Source: Pelagibacterales bacterium SAG-MED28 (lineage in GTDB: Bacteria > Pseudomonadota > Alphaproteobacteria > Pelagibacterales > Pelagibacteraceae). From it: DNA of 42,994 bases. The position numbers and the translations under genes were made by a program. Below are positions 9,327 through 17,611 of the stretch, one piece after another. Under the pieces are notes generated by a model that saw only the letters and a program-made list of their open reading frames with translations, did not search any database and was not told the DNA's origin. Position 1 is the first letter of the stretch; every line of letters begins with the position of its first letter. The DNA lies in the NCBI GenBank assembly GCA_014653835.1, contig JACWDY010000008.1, positions 1 through 42,994 of the forward strand, given 5' to 3'.

Positions 9327-9759
9327 TTTTTATCCAATGTTTAATTTTTTTATTAATTATATTATAAGTTTCTTCAGTTATTAAATTTATTTTATCTTTA
9401 TTTTTAGTTTTTTTAAATTTTTCAACAGGGTCTGCGATGTCCCAGTGTGTAATGGTCTTTTTTTTGGGCCATACAGGACAAACTTCTTTATTAGCGTTAT
9501 TACAAACTGTAATCACATAATCAATATCAATATCATTTTTTAAAAATTCATCAAAATTTTTTGAATAATAATTTGCTAAATTAAATTTTCTTTCTTCAAG
9601 ATACTCTTTAATGTATGGATTGATTTTTCCTGAAGGATTACTTCCAGCGCTAAATGCGATGAATTGATTTCGGAAATTATTATTTATAATACTTTCTGCT
9701 ATTATGCTTCTTGCAGAGTTTCCAGTACAAACAAATAATATTTTTTTTATTTTACTCAT
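9316..9759 (-). CDS. arsC: Arsenate reductase, thioredoxin-coupled (low-molecular-weight phosphatase fold)
   Basis: Reduces arsenate to arsenite in the cytoplasm. The 147-residue protein has the phosphate loop C11-TGNSA-R17 (CX5R) followed by S18. Two further cysteines, C86 and C94 (VTVC-type and EVCPVWP), are needed for the disulfide relay to thioredoxin. The general-acid loop is HWDIADP (D107). Extra cysteines and the HWDIADP sequence favour arsenate reductase over a tyrosine phosphatase. Its stop overlaps the channel start by 11 bases. No arsR regulator is nearby. Control may come from the gcrA-headed transcript or an unseen promoter. Confidence 0.88.
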   Translation of the reverse strand: MSKIKKILFVCTGNSARSIIAESIINNNFRNQFIAFSAGSNPSGKINPYIKEYLEERKFNLANYYSKNFDEFLKNDIDIDYVITVCNNANKEVCPVWPKKKTITHWDIADPVEKFKKTKNKDKINLITEETYNIINKKIKHWIKNEK

Positions 9760-9784
9760 AAAAATGTTTTGAAGTGTCCCGAAC

Positions 9785-10012
9785 TTACGGAACTAAAATT
9801 TGATAAAAACCAATAATAAATAATGGAATCTGTAACCCAAAATTAGTTAATATTGCTTTATCCTTAGAAATAAAACCTGCAATAGTCCAACCAACAACTC
9901 CCGCTCCATGAAACATTATATTTACTGGATAAATATTCAAATTTGTTAATAAAATACCCGTAAGAACTAAAAAAGTACTTAACCATTTAAGGTATTTTTT
10001 AATAAACTTCAT
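9785..10012 (-). CDS. Small membrane protein, 75 aa, function unknown
   Basis: A 75-residue protein with a basic amphipathic N-terminus (MKFIKKYLKWL) and three hydrophobic stretches (about 12-28, 33-48 and 54-73). The middle one carries the glycine-rich HGAGVVGWTIAGF. It may belong to the short DUF6552-type membrane proteins, but I am not certain. It lies between gcrA (33-base gap) and arsC (25-base gap) on the same strand, so it is probably cotranscribed with both. No catalytic motif is visible. Confidence 0.7.
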   Translation of the reverse strand: MKFIKKYLKWLSTFLVLTGILLTNLNIYPVNIMFHGAGVVGWTIAGFISKDKAILTNFGLQIPLFIIGFYQILVP

Positions 10013-10045
10013 AAACTACTTTATGATTGTAATGTTAAAGTTTTG

Positions 10046-10543
10046 TTAAGCTGACGACTTAACTTTTTTCTCAATAAATTCTGGTACTTCATCTTCTTTA
10101 TCAAGCACCTCCTCTTTTGTTCCTTTTGGCTGAAAGGCATATAAAACGTGTAACTTACAATAAGGAAATTCGCCCTCTGGTTTTCTTCCACAAAAATAGA
10201 ATTTTTCCTCATTTGGATGACCGATAGGCCATTTACAAGTTGTATCTGTTAATTCTTCTAAGGATTTAGGGTTTTCAGGTTCAAAGTTTTTATCTAATAA
10301 AATCGACTGAAATTTTGCTTTTCTAGAAGTTGGTGCTGGTCCTCGTCTAATTTGCTTATTTTCTCTAGATACTGATGCTCCAGAATGCTTAGATGGAGCT
10401 CTTGCTTCAAGATTTAGCCTATGAGCTTTACCAATAACAGCGTTACGAGTAGTGTCACCTAATGCTGCTGCTATCTGACTTGCAGTATGTCCTTTGGTCC
10501 AAAGTTCTTTAAGTTTTTCTACTTTTTCGTCTGTCCAACTCAT
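10046..10543 (-). CDS. gcrA: Cell cycle regulator GcrA
   Basis: Alphaproteobacterial transcription factor that works with the housekeeping sigma factor and senses adenine-methylated GANTC sites. The 165-residue protein starts with MSWTDEKVEKLKELW. Its helix-turn-helix, SQIAAALGDTTRNAVIGKAH, covers about residues 22-41. The C-terminal domain has the cysteine/histidine pattern CKWPIGHP, FCGRKP and PYCKLH followed by AFQP, typical of GcrA. The middle linker is variable. It heads a likely minus-strand transcript with the 75-aa gene, arsC and the channel. I did not find a GANTC site in the 136 bases upstream. Confidence 0.95.
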   Translation of the reverse strand: MSWTDEKVEKLKELWTKGHTASQIAAALGDTTRNAVIGKAHRLNLEARAPSKHSGASVSRENKQIRRGPAPTSRKAKFQSILLDKNFEPENPKSLEELTDTTCKWPIGHPNEEKFYFCGRKPEGEFPYCKLHVLYAFQPKGTKEEVLDKEDEVPEFIEKKVKSSA

Positions 10544-10594
10544 AGTATATTTTTACTGCATTTAGTATTTATTTAAGGCTTAGAGCATTATATT

Positions 10595-10608
10595 GTGGTT
10601 TAAAACAC
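10595..10608. promoter_or_regulatory. Imperfect palindrome in the gcrA / permease divergent spacer
   Basis: The sequence GTGGTTTAAAACAC is a near-palindrome centred on TTTAAA in the 136-base region between divergent gcrA and the ABC-2 permease. It could be an operator for either gene. With A/T-rich background it could also be chance; I know of no matching regulator. Confidence 0.2.
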
Positions 10609-10679
10609 TAAAACGTCTTTAGCCTGTTAGTAGGTTAAGTTTTGCACAGTTTTTTTTAATAAGGGTTATAAGACTATCA

Positions 10680-11492
10680 ATGGTTGAAATTACAAAGAAA
10701 TATAAAATTGGAACTAGAAGATTTGGGCTAATCAATTGGGTTGGTGCATGGACTTTATATCAAAAAGAAGTTTTAAGATTTTTAATGGTATGGGTTCAGA
10801 CACTTTTTTCTCCATTAATTTCTTCTTTGTTATTTTTATTAGTTTTATCTTTAGCCATAGGCAATGAAAGAGGAGATGTTTTAGGTGTATCGTTTATATC
10901 TTTTTTAGCGCCAGGGTTGATTTCAATGCAAGTTATCCAACAGTCTTTTTCTCATTCATCATCTTCTTTTATGATTGGTAAAATTCAAGGAAATATAGTC
11001 GATCTTCTTTATGCCCCTTTATCTGCTGCCGAAGTTACCATAGCAGTATCTTTAGCATCAGTAACTAGAGCTGTAATGATTGCGATAATTTCAATTATAA
11101 CATTTATGCTAATAATTGAGATCCAAATTACAAATTATTTAGCTCTAATTGCTTTTACTTTTTTATCTTCTTTTATTTTAGGTAATGTTGGAATTATAGC
11201 TGGGTTGTGGTCTGAAAAATTTGATAACATGGCAACAGTAACTAATTTTGTGATAATTCCGTTATCTTTTTTATCTGGAACATTTTACTCAATAGAAAGA
11301 TTGCCAGGTTTACTAAAAACTATTAGTGAATTTAATCCATTTTTTTACATGATTGATGGATTTAGATATAGTTTTATTGGGCAAGCAGATGGATCAATTA
11401 CAGTTGGCTTAGTGTATTTGACAATTTTAAGTGTTGTAAGTTGGTTTATAACTTACTTGTTGTATAAAAACGGTTATAAAATAAAGTCTTAA
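10680..11492 (+). CDS. ABC-2 type transporter permease
   Basis: Membrane subunit of an ABC exporter of the ABC-2 (NodJ/YadH-like) class, 270 residues with about six hydrophobic segments. The family signature lies around NFVIIPLSFLSGTFYSIERLP and NPFFYMIDGFRYSFIG. Members move polysaccharides, drugs or other envelope molecules outward; the substrate cannot be read from sequence. The matching ATPase is not adjacent: upstream is the divergent gcrA, downstream (1-base gap) is argD. The partner is therefore encoded elsewhere. Cotranscription with argD-argF looks likely but need not mean shared function. Confidence 0.85.
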   Translation: MVEITKKYKIGTRRFGLINWVGAWTLYQKEVLRFLMVWVQTLFSPLISSLLFLLVLSLAIGNERGDVLGVSFISFLAPGLISMQVIQQSFSHSSSSFMIGKIQGNIVDLLYAPLSAAEVTIAVSLASVTRAVMIAIISIITFMLIIEIQITNYLALIAFTFLSSFILGNVGIIAGLWSEKFDNMATVTNFVIIPLSFLSGTFYSIERLPGLLKTISEFNPFFYMIDGFRYSFIGQADGSITVGLVYLTILSVVSWFITYLLYKNGYKIKS

Positions 11493-11493
11493 A

Positions 11494-12660
11494 ATGAGCT
11501 CGATATTAAAAACTTATAATAGAAAAAAAATTTCTTTTAATAGAGGAAAAGGAAGTTTTCTATATGACACAAAGGGTAAAAAATATTTAGATTTTGTTCA
11601 AGGTATAGCTGTAAATTGCCTAGGTCACTCTCATAATCATTTAATTAAATCTATTTATAAGCAATCAAAAAAACTTTGGCATGTTTCAAATGCTTTTATC
11701 ATTCCTGAACAGGAAAGATTAGCAAAAAGATTAACCCAAAAAACTTTTGCAGACTATGTTGCTTTTCAAAATTCAGGTGCTGAAGCCACAGAAGCTGCAA
11801 TAAAATTTGCGAGAAGATATTTTTATTCTAGAGGTAAACCAAGAAAAAATAGAATTTTATGTATAAATAATAGTTTTCACGGCAGAACTCTTGCAACTAT
11901 TTTTGCTAGCAATAGTAAAAAAGCTATAGAAGGTTTTGGTCCTAAAGTTGATGGTTTTGATCATTTTAATTTTGGCGATCATAGAGGTTTGGAAAAAGCC
12001 ATTACAAGTAGAACTGCTGCTATCATGGTTGAAACTATTATGGGTGAGGGTGGAATTAAAGTTATTCCAGATTTTTGTTTAGTTGGATTAAGAAAACTTT
12101 GTAATAAAAAAAAGATATTGCTTATTCTTGATGAAGTTCAATGCGGAATAGGTAGAAGTGGAAAGTTTTTTGCATTTGAGCATGCAAAAATAAAGCCTGA
12201 CATTGTTCCAATTGCAAAAGGAATAGGGGGCGGTTTTCCAATAGGCGCCGTATTAGTCAATAAAAAGGTGGCATCAGGAATGAAACCAGGAACGCATGGC
12301 TCAACATTTGGTGGTAATCCATTAGCGATGAGTGCAGGGAATGCAATTATGGATGTGATGTTTAAAAAAGGTTTTTTAGTTAACGTAGTTAAAAATGGAA
12401 AATATTTTCTAAGTGAATTGAACAAACTTAAAAATAAATATCCTAAAATTATAAAAGAGGTTAGAGGAAAAGGATTATTGCTGGGTTTATGTTTACATAA
12501 AAATCAAGTTCCCTTTATTGATAAACTATTAAAAAGTAATCTGCTTACAATTAGAGCCGCGGAGAATGTTGTCAGACTTTTGCCTCCTTTAAATGTAACA
12601 AAGCAGGAAATTAACTTAAGTTTAAAAATACTAGATAAGGTTTGCAAAAACTATAGATGA
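11494..12660 (+). CDS. argD: Acetylornithine aminotransferase
   Basis: Pyridoxal-phosphate aminotransferase of arginine synthesis, making N-acetylornithine; the family often also serves lysine synthesis. The 388-residue protein has QNSGAEATEAAIKFARR, the cofactor-contacting LDEVQCGIGR (D213) and the Schiff-base lysine K242 in PIAKGIGGGFPIGA. TFGGNPLA closes the phosphate site. It ends 4 bases inside argF, forming an argD-argF pair. Related class III aminotransferases are close in sequence, but the argF neighbour supports ArgD. Confidence 0.94.
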   Translation: MSSILKTYNRKKISFNRGKGSFLYDTKGKKYLDFVQGIAVNCLGHSHNHLIKSIYKQSKKLWHVSNAFIIPEQERLAKRLTQKTFADYVAFQNSGAEATEAAIKFARRYFYSRGKPRKNRILCINNSFHGRTLATIFASNSKKAIEGFGPKVDGFDHFNFGDHRGLEKAITSRTAAIMVETIMGEGGIKVIPDFCLVGLRKLCNKKKILLILDEVQCGIGRSGKFFAFEHAKIKPDIVPIAKGIGGGFPIGAVLVNKKVASGMKPGTHGSTFGGNPLAMSAGNAIMDVMFKKGFLVNVVKNGKYFLSELNKLKNKYPKIIKEVRGKGLLLGLCLHKNQVPFIDKLLKSNLLTIRAAENVVRLLPPLNVTKQEINLSLKILDKVCKNYR

Positions 12661-13583
12661 AAAATTTTATAAATATATCAGATCATTCCTCGAGTGATCT
12701 AAGAGCCATTATTGATGAGGCTAAGACTAGAAAACTTAGTAGAAAAGGATTTAATAAATCTGCTCCTGATGATGACAAACCTTTTGAAGGTAAGTCTATG
12801 GCAATGATTTTTGAAAAGCCCTCAACAAGAACAAGAATGTCTTTTGATATTGCTGCTAAGCAATTAGGCGGGTCTTCTATTATTTTAAATCCAGATGGAA
12901 TTCATTATGGCAAAGGAGATGAAACTTTAAAAGATACTGCAAAAGTTTTAACCGAATATGTAGATATAGTTATGCTTAGAACATCTTCGCACAAGAATTT
13001 AGAAGAGTTCGGTAAACATTTAGATATTCCAATTATAAACGGCCTTTCTGACAAAAGTCATCCGTGCCAAATTATGTCGGATATTTTAACATATGAGGAA
13101 AGCAATGGTTCTATAACTGGCAAAACAGTTTCTTGGTTGGGTGATGGCGATAATAATATGTCTAATTCTTTAATCGAAGCAGCTGGTAAATTTAAATTCA
13201 ATTTAAAAATTGGTTGTCCTAAAAAATATACTCCTGGAAAGAAAATATTAGGATGGGCTAAAAAAAATAAAGTTAATCTTTTGATAACTCAAAAACCTGA
13301 TGAAGCTGTAAAAAACTCAGACTGTGTGATGACTGATAAGTGGGTATCGATGAATGATAAGGTTAATAAAAAAACAAAGAAGAAGGTTTTAAAACCATTT
13401 CAAGTTAATAAAAAATTAATGAAAAAAGCTAATTCAAATGCAATTTTTATGCATTGTTTGCCTGTAGGCAGAGGTGAAGAAGTTACCGATGAAGTTATTG
13501 ATGGAAAGCAGTCTGTGGTATGGAGACAAGCTCTTAACAGAGTGCATGCTCAAAAAAGTATAATTAAGTGGTGTTTAGACTAA
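12657..13583 (+). CDS. argF: Ornithine carbamoyltransferase
   Basis: Joins ornithine and carbamoyl phosphate to citrulline in arginine synthesis. The 308-residue protein shows the carbamoyl-phosphate loop in FEKPSTRTRMSFD, the HPCQ motif in KSHPCQIMSD, and the ornithine-side FMHCLPVGRGEEV. The start overlaps argD by 4 bases. Its 3' end overlaps the convergent cytochrome c gene by 4 bases. Confidence 0.96.
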   Translation: MKNFINISDHSSSDLRAIIDEAKTRKLSRKGFNKSAPDDDKPFEGKSMAMIFEKPSTRTRMSFDIAAKQLGGSSIILNPDGIHYGKGDETLKDTAKVLTEYVDIVMLRTSSHKNLEEFGKHLDIPIINGLSDKSHPCQIMSDILTYEESNGSITGKTVSWLGDGDNNMSNSLIEAAGKFKFNLKIGCPKKYTPGKKILGWAKKNKVNLLITQKPDEAVKNSDCVMTDKWVSMNDKVNKKTKKKVLKPFQVNKKLMKKANSNAIFMHCLPVGRGEEVTDEVIDGKQSVVWRQALNRVHAQKSIIKWCLD

Positions 13584-14125
13584 GGTAATGCTTTAGGACT
13601 ATCGCTTTTTGAATTCATATAAAGAATTACAGAAGCTCTATCTTTCTCTTTTCTTAAACCAGCAAAAGCCATTTTTGTTCCTTTAACGTATGCTTGAGGT
13701 TTGATTAAATAACTATTCATTTCCTCAAAAGTCCATTCTTTACCGTAAGCAACCATAGCTTTTGAATATTTATAATCACTTACTACTCCGGCCTGTCTAC
13801 CGATAACACTCCATAAGTTAGGACCAATCATATTTTTCCCCCCTGCTGCAATCATGTGGCAAGCAGTACATTTTTTAAAAACTTTTTCTCCGTGCGCTAA
13901 GTCACCCATTGCTAAAAGTGCTTTTATATCTACTGCTTCAACAACTTTTGCAGCTTCTTGACCAGAAGCAGTTGTAGACGCAACCTCTAATCCCTCAACT
14001 TTGTAAGCTGACTCTTTAGGCTTCTCAACGTGGAATAAAATATCAGTGAATTTTCCAATACCAATAATAATTAATGCAGTAAGAAGAACTGCACCTATAA
14101 TTTTATTTAATTCAAAACTGTCCAT
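13580..14125 (-). CDS. cycM: Membrane-anchored cytochrome c (CycM-like, cytochrome c552 type)
   Basis: Electron carrier tied to the inner membrane facing the periplasm, of the type that passes electrons from the bc1 complex to an aa3 oxidase. I start at the ATG at 14125, because MDSFELNKIIGAVL is the usual N-terminus in alphaproteobacterial relatives; an upstream ATG at 14158 would add 11 residues. The 181-residue protein has one N-terminal membrane anchor (about 9-28), an acidic/alanine-rich linker, the haem site CTACH (86-90) and a likely axial M152 in GTKMAF. No strong ribosome site is visible. Confidence 0.88.
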   Translation of the reverse strand: MDSFELNKIIGAVLLTALIIIGIGKFTDILFHVEKPKESAYKVEGLEVASTTASGQEAAKVVEAVDIKALLAMGDLAHGEKVFKKCTACHMIAAGGKNMIGPNLWSVIGRQAGVVSDYKYSKAMVAYGKEWTFEEMNSYLIKPQAYVKGTKMAFAGLRKEKDRASVILYMNSKSDSPKALP

Positions 14126-14219
14126 ATTTTTGATAAATACTTTAGTGACGTATAGCACGACTTTTATAAAAAAAACTTAAAATTACTTAATTTTTTTTGC
14201 GTCTTTGGGACGCATAATT

Positions 14220-14957
14220 ATGGACAAAACTGCAATAATAATACCTTCAAGATTAGACGCTGTAAGATTACCGAACAAACCTTTAGAACTCATAAAAAAT
14301 AAAGAGATGATTCTTCACGTTTATGAAGCTGCACAAAAAACAAATACTGGAGATGTTTATGTAGCTACTCCTGATCAAAAAATTATAGATGTAGTTACTA
14401 AGAACGGAGGAAAAGCAATTCTCACTGAGGTAAATCACCAAACAGGTACTGATCGAATTTATGAAGTGTTTAAAAACCATTTAAAAAGTGAACCTGATTT
14501 AATTATAAATTTACAAGGAGACATGCCCAACATTGATCCTAAAGCTATAACTAATTTAGTTTCTTATATGAGCGAAGGTAAATGTGATATCGGAACTTTG
14601 GCAAGCACATTTAGCTCTGAGTCAGAACTAGCAGACGAGAATAATGTTAAAGTTGCTACAAAAAATAAGCTAAAAATTAATCAATTTGATCAAGCTATAG
14701 ATTTTTTCAGACAAGATACAAAAGAATATGAAAACTATTTTCATCACGTAGGCATTTATGCCTTTACTAATAAAGCATTAGTAAGGTATGTAAGCTTGAA
14801 AAGGTCGAAACTTGAATTGGAACGAAAGTTAGAACAGCTTAGAGCTTTAGAAAACTCCATGTCAATTCATGTTGGATATATAAATTCTTCTCCTTTAAGT
14901 GTAGATACTAAAAGTGATTTAATGGAAGTGAGGAAGATAATGGAAACAAATGAGTAA
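14220..14957 (+). CDS. kdsB: 3-deoxy-manno-octulosonate cytidylyltransferase (CMP-Kdo synthetase)
   Basis: Activates Kdo with CTP so that WaaA (39550-38267 here) can attach it to lipid A. The ATG at 14220 is chosen over a TTG at 14205, because MDKTAIIIPSRLDAVRLPNK begins with the nucleotide-binding strand at the usual place. The 245 residues include SRL-x-RLP-type binding residues near the start and NLQGDMPNIDP, where the metal aspartate sits. It overlaps pheA by 8 bases. The pairing with pheA is positional only. Confidence 0.93.
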   Translation: MDKTAIIIPSRLDAVRLPNKPLELIKNKEMILHVYEAAQKTNTGDVYVATPDQKIIDVVTKNGGKAILTEVNHQTGTDRIYEVFKNHLKSEPDLIINLQGDMPNIDPKAITNLVSYMSEGKCDIGTLASTFSSESELADENNVKVATKNKLKINQFDQAIDFFRQDTKEYENYFHHVGIYAFTNKALVRYVSLKRSKLELERKLEQLRALENSMSIHVGYINSSPLSVDTKSDLMEVRKIMETNE

Positions 14958-15792
14958 GATGAAAATTGCGATACAAGGTGAGTTAGGTGCTTATTCTCAC
15001 ATTGCTGTAGAAAAATTATATAAGGATGCAGAAATAAAAACCTGCGCAACCTTTGAGGATACTTTTAAACAAGCCTATAACGATCCAAATTGCAAAATAG
15101 TAATTCCAATTGAAAATTCTTTAGCTGGTAGAGTAGCTGATATTCATTACTTATTACCAAAATATAAATTACAAATTCATGGTGAATTTTTTCTTCCTGT
15201 AGAACATAATCTTCTTGGAAAACCCGATGCAACCATGAAGGATATTAAGTATGTTAGAAGCCATGCTCAGGCTATTAGCCAATGTCAAAATATTATTTCA
15301 AAAAATAACTTTCAGTCTATTATTTCTGTAGATACTGCAGGTTCTGCAAAAGATTTGGCTGAAGGAAATGACAAAACTATAGCAGCTATAGCCTCAGATC
15401 TTTCAGCAAAAATGTATAAATTAAAAATTTTACAAAAAAATATAGAAGACGATAAAGGAAACGTTACTCGTTTTTTAATAATGGGAAAAAATATTGAACA
15501 ACCTGAATATGATAAGAATAAAAAGTATATTACTAGCTGCATCTTCAGAGTAAAAAGTGAACCATCGGCTCTTTATAAATGTCTTGGAGGATTTGCCACC
15601 AATCAAGTAAACCTTACAAAGTTAGAAAGTTTTTCTGTCAAAAATACTTTTGATCAAGCAAACTTTTATTTAGATCTTGAAGGTCATTTAGAGCAAGCTG
15701 GAGTAAAAAAGGCATTAGAGGAACTTGGCTTTCATACAGAAACTTTGGACATACTTGGAGTGTACGAATCTTCAAAATTTAGGCAAAAATAG
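14950..15792 (+). CDS. pheA: Prephenate dehydratase
   Basis: Converts prephenate to phenylpyruvate for phenylalanine synthesis. The 280-residue monofunctional protein has the dehydratase domain (about 4-180) with the catalytic TRF motif in NVTRFLIMG, followed by an ACT domain (about 195-275). The usual ESRP of the phenylalanine-binding ACT domain reads ESFS here. Feedback binding may therefore differ from the enteric enzyme, although other alphaproteobacteria also vary at this spot. No chorismate mutase domain is fused. Confidence 0.92.
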   Translation: MSKMKIAIQGELGAYSHIAVEKLYKDAEIKTCATFEDTFKQAYNDPNCKIVIPIENSLAGRVADIHYLLPKYKLQIHGEFFLPVEHNLLGKPDATMKDIKYVRSHAQAISQCQNIISKNNFQSIISVDTAGSAKDLAEGNDKTIAAIASDLSAKMYKLKILQKNIEDDKGNVTRFLIMGKNIEQPEYDKNKKYITSCIFRVKSEPSALYKCLGGFATNQVNLTKLESFSVKNTFDQANFYLDLEGHLEQAGVKKALEELGFHTETLDILGVYESSKFRQK

Positions 15793-15814
15793 TCCACAAA
15801 ATTCAAATCTAGTC

Positions 15815-15844
15815 TTGTAGTATTTAAATTGATCTTGATATACT
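15815..15844 (+). promoter_or_regulatory. Promoter of the SRP RNA (and likely dnaX)
   Basis: TTGTAG (15815-15820) and TATACT (15839-15844) are separated by 18 bases and look like a sigma-70 promoter. Six bases after the second element comes G15851, which is also the first base of the SRP RNA end stem, so element spacing and RNA end agree well. Confidence 0.65.
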
Positions 15845-15850
15845 CATATT

Positions 15851-15940
15851 GAGGTTGGCATCAGGTGGATGTTTCATAAACCCGGTCAGGTCTGAAAAGA
15901 AGCAGCCGTAGTGAAAATTTTTCAGGTTGTTGCCTGCCTC
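15851..15940 (+). ncRNA. ffs: Signal recognition particle RNA (4.5S type)
   Basis: RNA part of the signal recognition particle that targets membrane proteins with Ffh. The conserved Ffh-binding hairpin is seen as GGTCAGGTC, then a GAAA tetraloop closed by U-A, then GAAGCAGCC (15884-15907). The ends pair: GAGGTTGGCA (15851-15860) matches TGCCTGCCTC (15931-15940), with one G-U pair and one mismatch. At about 90 bases it is a short bacterial form. The exact 3' end could run a few bases further. The dnaX start codon follows after only six bases. Confidence 0.93.
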
Positions 15941-15946
15941 TTAAAA

Positions 15947-17611
15947 ATGACAAATAAAATTCTAGCACTTAAATATAGACCTCAAGAGTTTAAAGATTTA
16001 ATTGGCCAAGAGGTAATGGCGCAAACAATTACTAACGCGATTAAACTTAACAAAACTCCAAATGCATATTTGCTCACTGGTATTAGAGGAGTGGGAAAAA
16101 CTACAACAGCACGATTAATTGCTAAAGCTCTAAACTGTACTAAAGATTTTACCAAAGGAGAAAAGTGCAAAACGGGTGAGTATTGTCATTGCGCTGAAAT
16201 TATTAGTTCTAACCACATGGATATTTTAGAAATGGATGCTGCTTCTAAAACAGGTATTGATGATGTTAGAGAATTAATTGAGAATTCAAAATATAGTCCT
16301 ACAAGTGCAAAATTTAAAATATTTATAATCGATGAAGTTCATATGCTCTCAAAGCAAGCTTTTAATGGTTTGCTTAAAACTTTAGAGGAGCCACCACCAA
16401 GTTTAAAATTTATTTTAGCTACAACAGAAGTGAGAAAAATACCTGTTACTATTTTATCTCGTTGTCAAAGATTTGATCTTAAAAGAGTAAGTGTTGAGCA
16501 GCTCTGTAAACACTTAAAAGTTATTGCTGATAAAGAAAAAGGTAAAATATCTGAAGATGCCATTAAGTTAATCGCAAGAACTTCAGAAGGATCTGTCAGA
16601 GACTCTATTTCTTTGCTTGATCGAGCGTTAATATCTCAATCTATTAATGAAGGTAAACAAATAGAAGAGCCCGATGTAAGACAAATGTTAGGGTTAGCAG
16701 ATAAAAGTAAAATAATATCGTTATTTAAAGAAGTGTTAACAGGTAACGAAAAAGATGCTTTAAAATTTTTACACGAACTCATTAATGATGGATTAGATGC
16801 AAAAAACTTTTTAAACGATATTCTTGAGGTGCTTTATCTATTTAGCAGAAGGATAAGTTTAGGTCCCATTGAAAAAGATATGTCTATTTCAGAAGCAGAA
16901 GTACAAATGATTGATCAATATTCAAAAAATATAGACATGCAAGATATTGGTTTATTCTGGCAACTAACTATTAAAACCATCGATGATTTAAGAATTGTTG
17001 GGAATGAAAATTTAACGTTGGAAATGTATATAATGCAATTAGTACATTTAAAAAATATTGATGCTAGAAAAGAAACTCAAAATTTAGAAACTAATCAGCA
17101 AACTGAAGAAAGCTTAGTTGGTAAAAAAATTGATGACAAGCCACTTGAAACCAACATTCCTAATCAAGTTAAAAATCAGCTTAAAAGCACAGATCAAATA
17201 AAAACTAATCCTGTAAAAAATTTATTAAAAGATAATCAAAGTGCAAAAATTGAAATAACAAGTTTTCAAGATTTAATTGATCAGGCAAACAAAGAAAAAG
17301 AAATAGAACTTAAGTACGATCTTGAAAGAAATGTAAAATTAGTAAGTTTTAATAAAGGCACTATAGATATTAGTTTCAATGAAAAACTAAACAAAAATTT
17401 TATTAAAAATCTTACAGAAAAATTGCTTCTATGGACGGGTGAAAGATGGATTATATCTTTAAGTAAAAACGCAGATGCAAAAAGTATCTATGAAAAAAAC
17501 TTAGAAGATAAAAGCAATAAGGTGGAAGAGTTTAAGAAAAGTAAAATTGCTCAAGACATTCAAAAAGCTTTTCCAGATGCAAAGTTAATTGATCTAAAAG
17601 AAGAGGAATAA
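15947..17611 (+). CDS. dnaX: DNA polymerase III subunit tau/gamma
   Basis: Clamp-loader ATPase that opens the sliding clamp and links polymerase cores. I start at ATG 15947 (MTNKILALKYRPQEF), because an upstream GTG at 15911 lies inside the SRP RNA. The 554 residues show Walker A GIRGVGKT (45-52), four zinc-site cysteines (C64, C74, C80, C82), Walker B IIDEVH and the arginine-finger region LSRCQRFD. A poorly conserved tau tail follows from about residue 380. A run of seven A at 17123-17129 lies just past the conserved part, where slippage would give a gamma-like short form. ybaB and recR follow without a gap, the classic dnaX-ybaB-recR order. Confidence 0.95.
   Translation: MTNKILALKYRPQEFKDLIGQEVMAQTITNAIKLNKTPNAYLLTGIRGVGKTTTARLIAKALNCTKDFTKGEKCKTGEYCHCAEIISSNHMDILEMDAASKTGIDDVRELIENSKYSPTSAKFKIFIIDEVHMLSKQAFNGLLKTLEEPPPSLKFILATTEVRKIPVTILSRCQRFDLKRVSVEQLCKHLKVIADKEKGKISEDAIKLIARTSEGSVRDSISLLDRALISQSINEGKQIEEPDVRQMLGLADKSKIISLFKEVLTGNEKDALKFLHELINDGLDAKNFLNDILEVLYLFSRRISLGPIEKDMSISEAEVQMIDQYSKNIDMQDIGLFWQLTIKTIDDLRIVGNENLTLEMYIMQLVHLKNIDARKETQNLETNQQTEESLVGKKIDDKPLETNIPNQVKNQLKSTDQIKTNPVKNLLKDNQSAKIEITSFQDLIDQANKEKEIELKYDLERNVKLVSFNKGTIDISFNEKLNKNFIKNLTEKLLLWTGERWIISLSKNADAKSIYEKNLEDKSNKVEEFKKSKIAQDIQKAFPDAKLIDLKEEE

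Noticed and set aside
15911-15946. GTG start that would extend DnaX by 12 residues
   Set aside because: It lies inside the SRP RNA; MTNKILALKYRPQ at 15947 matches the usual DnaX start.
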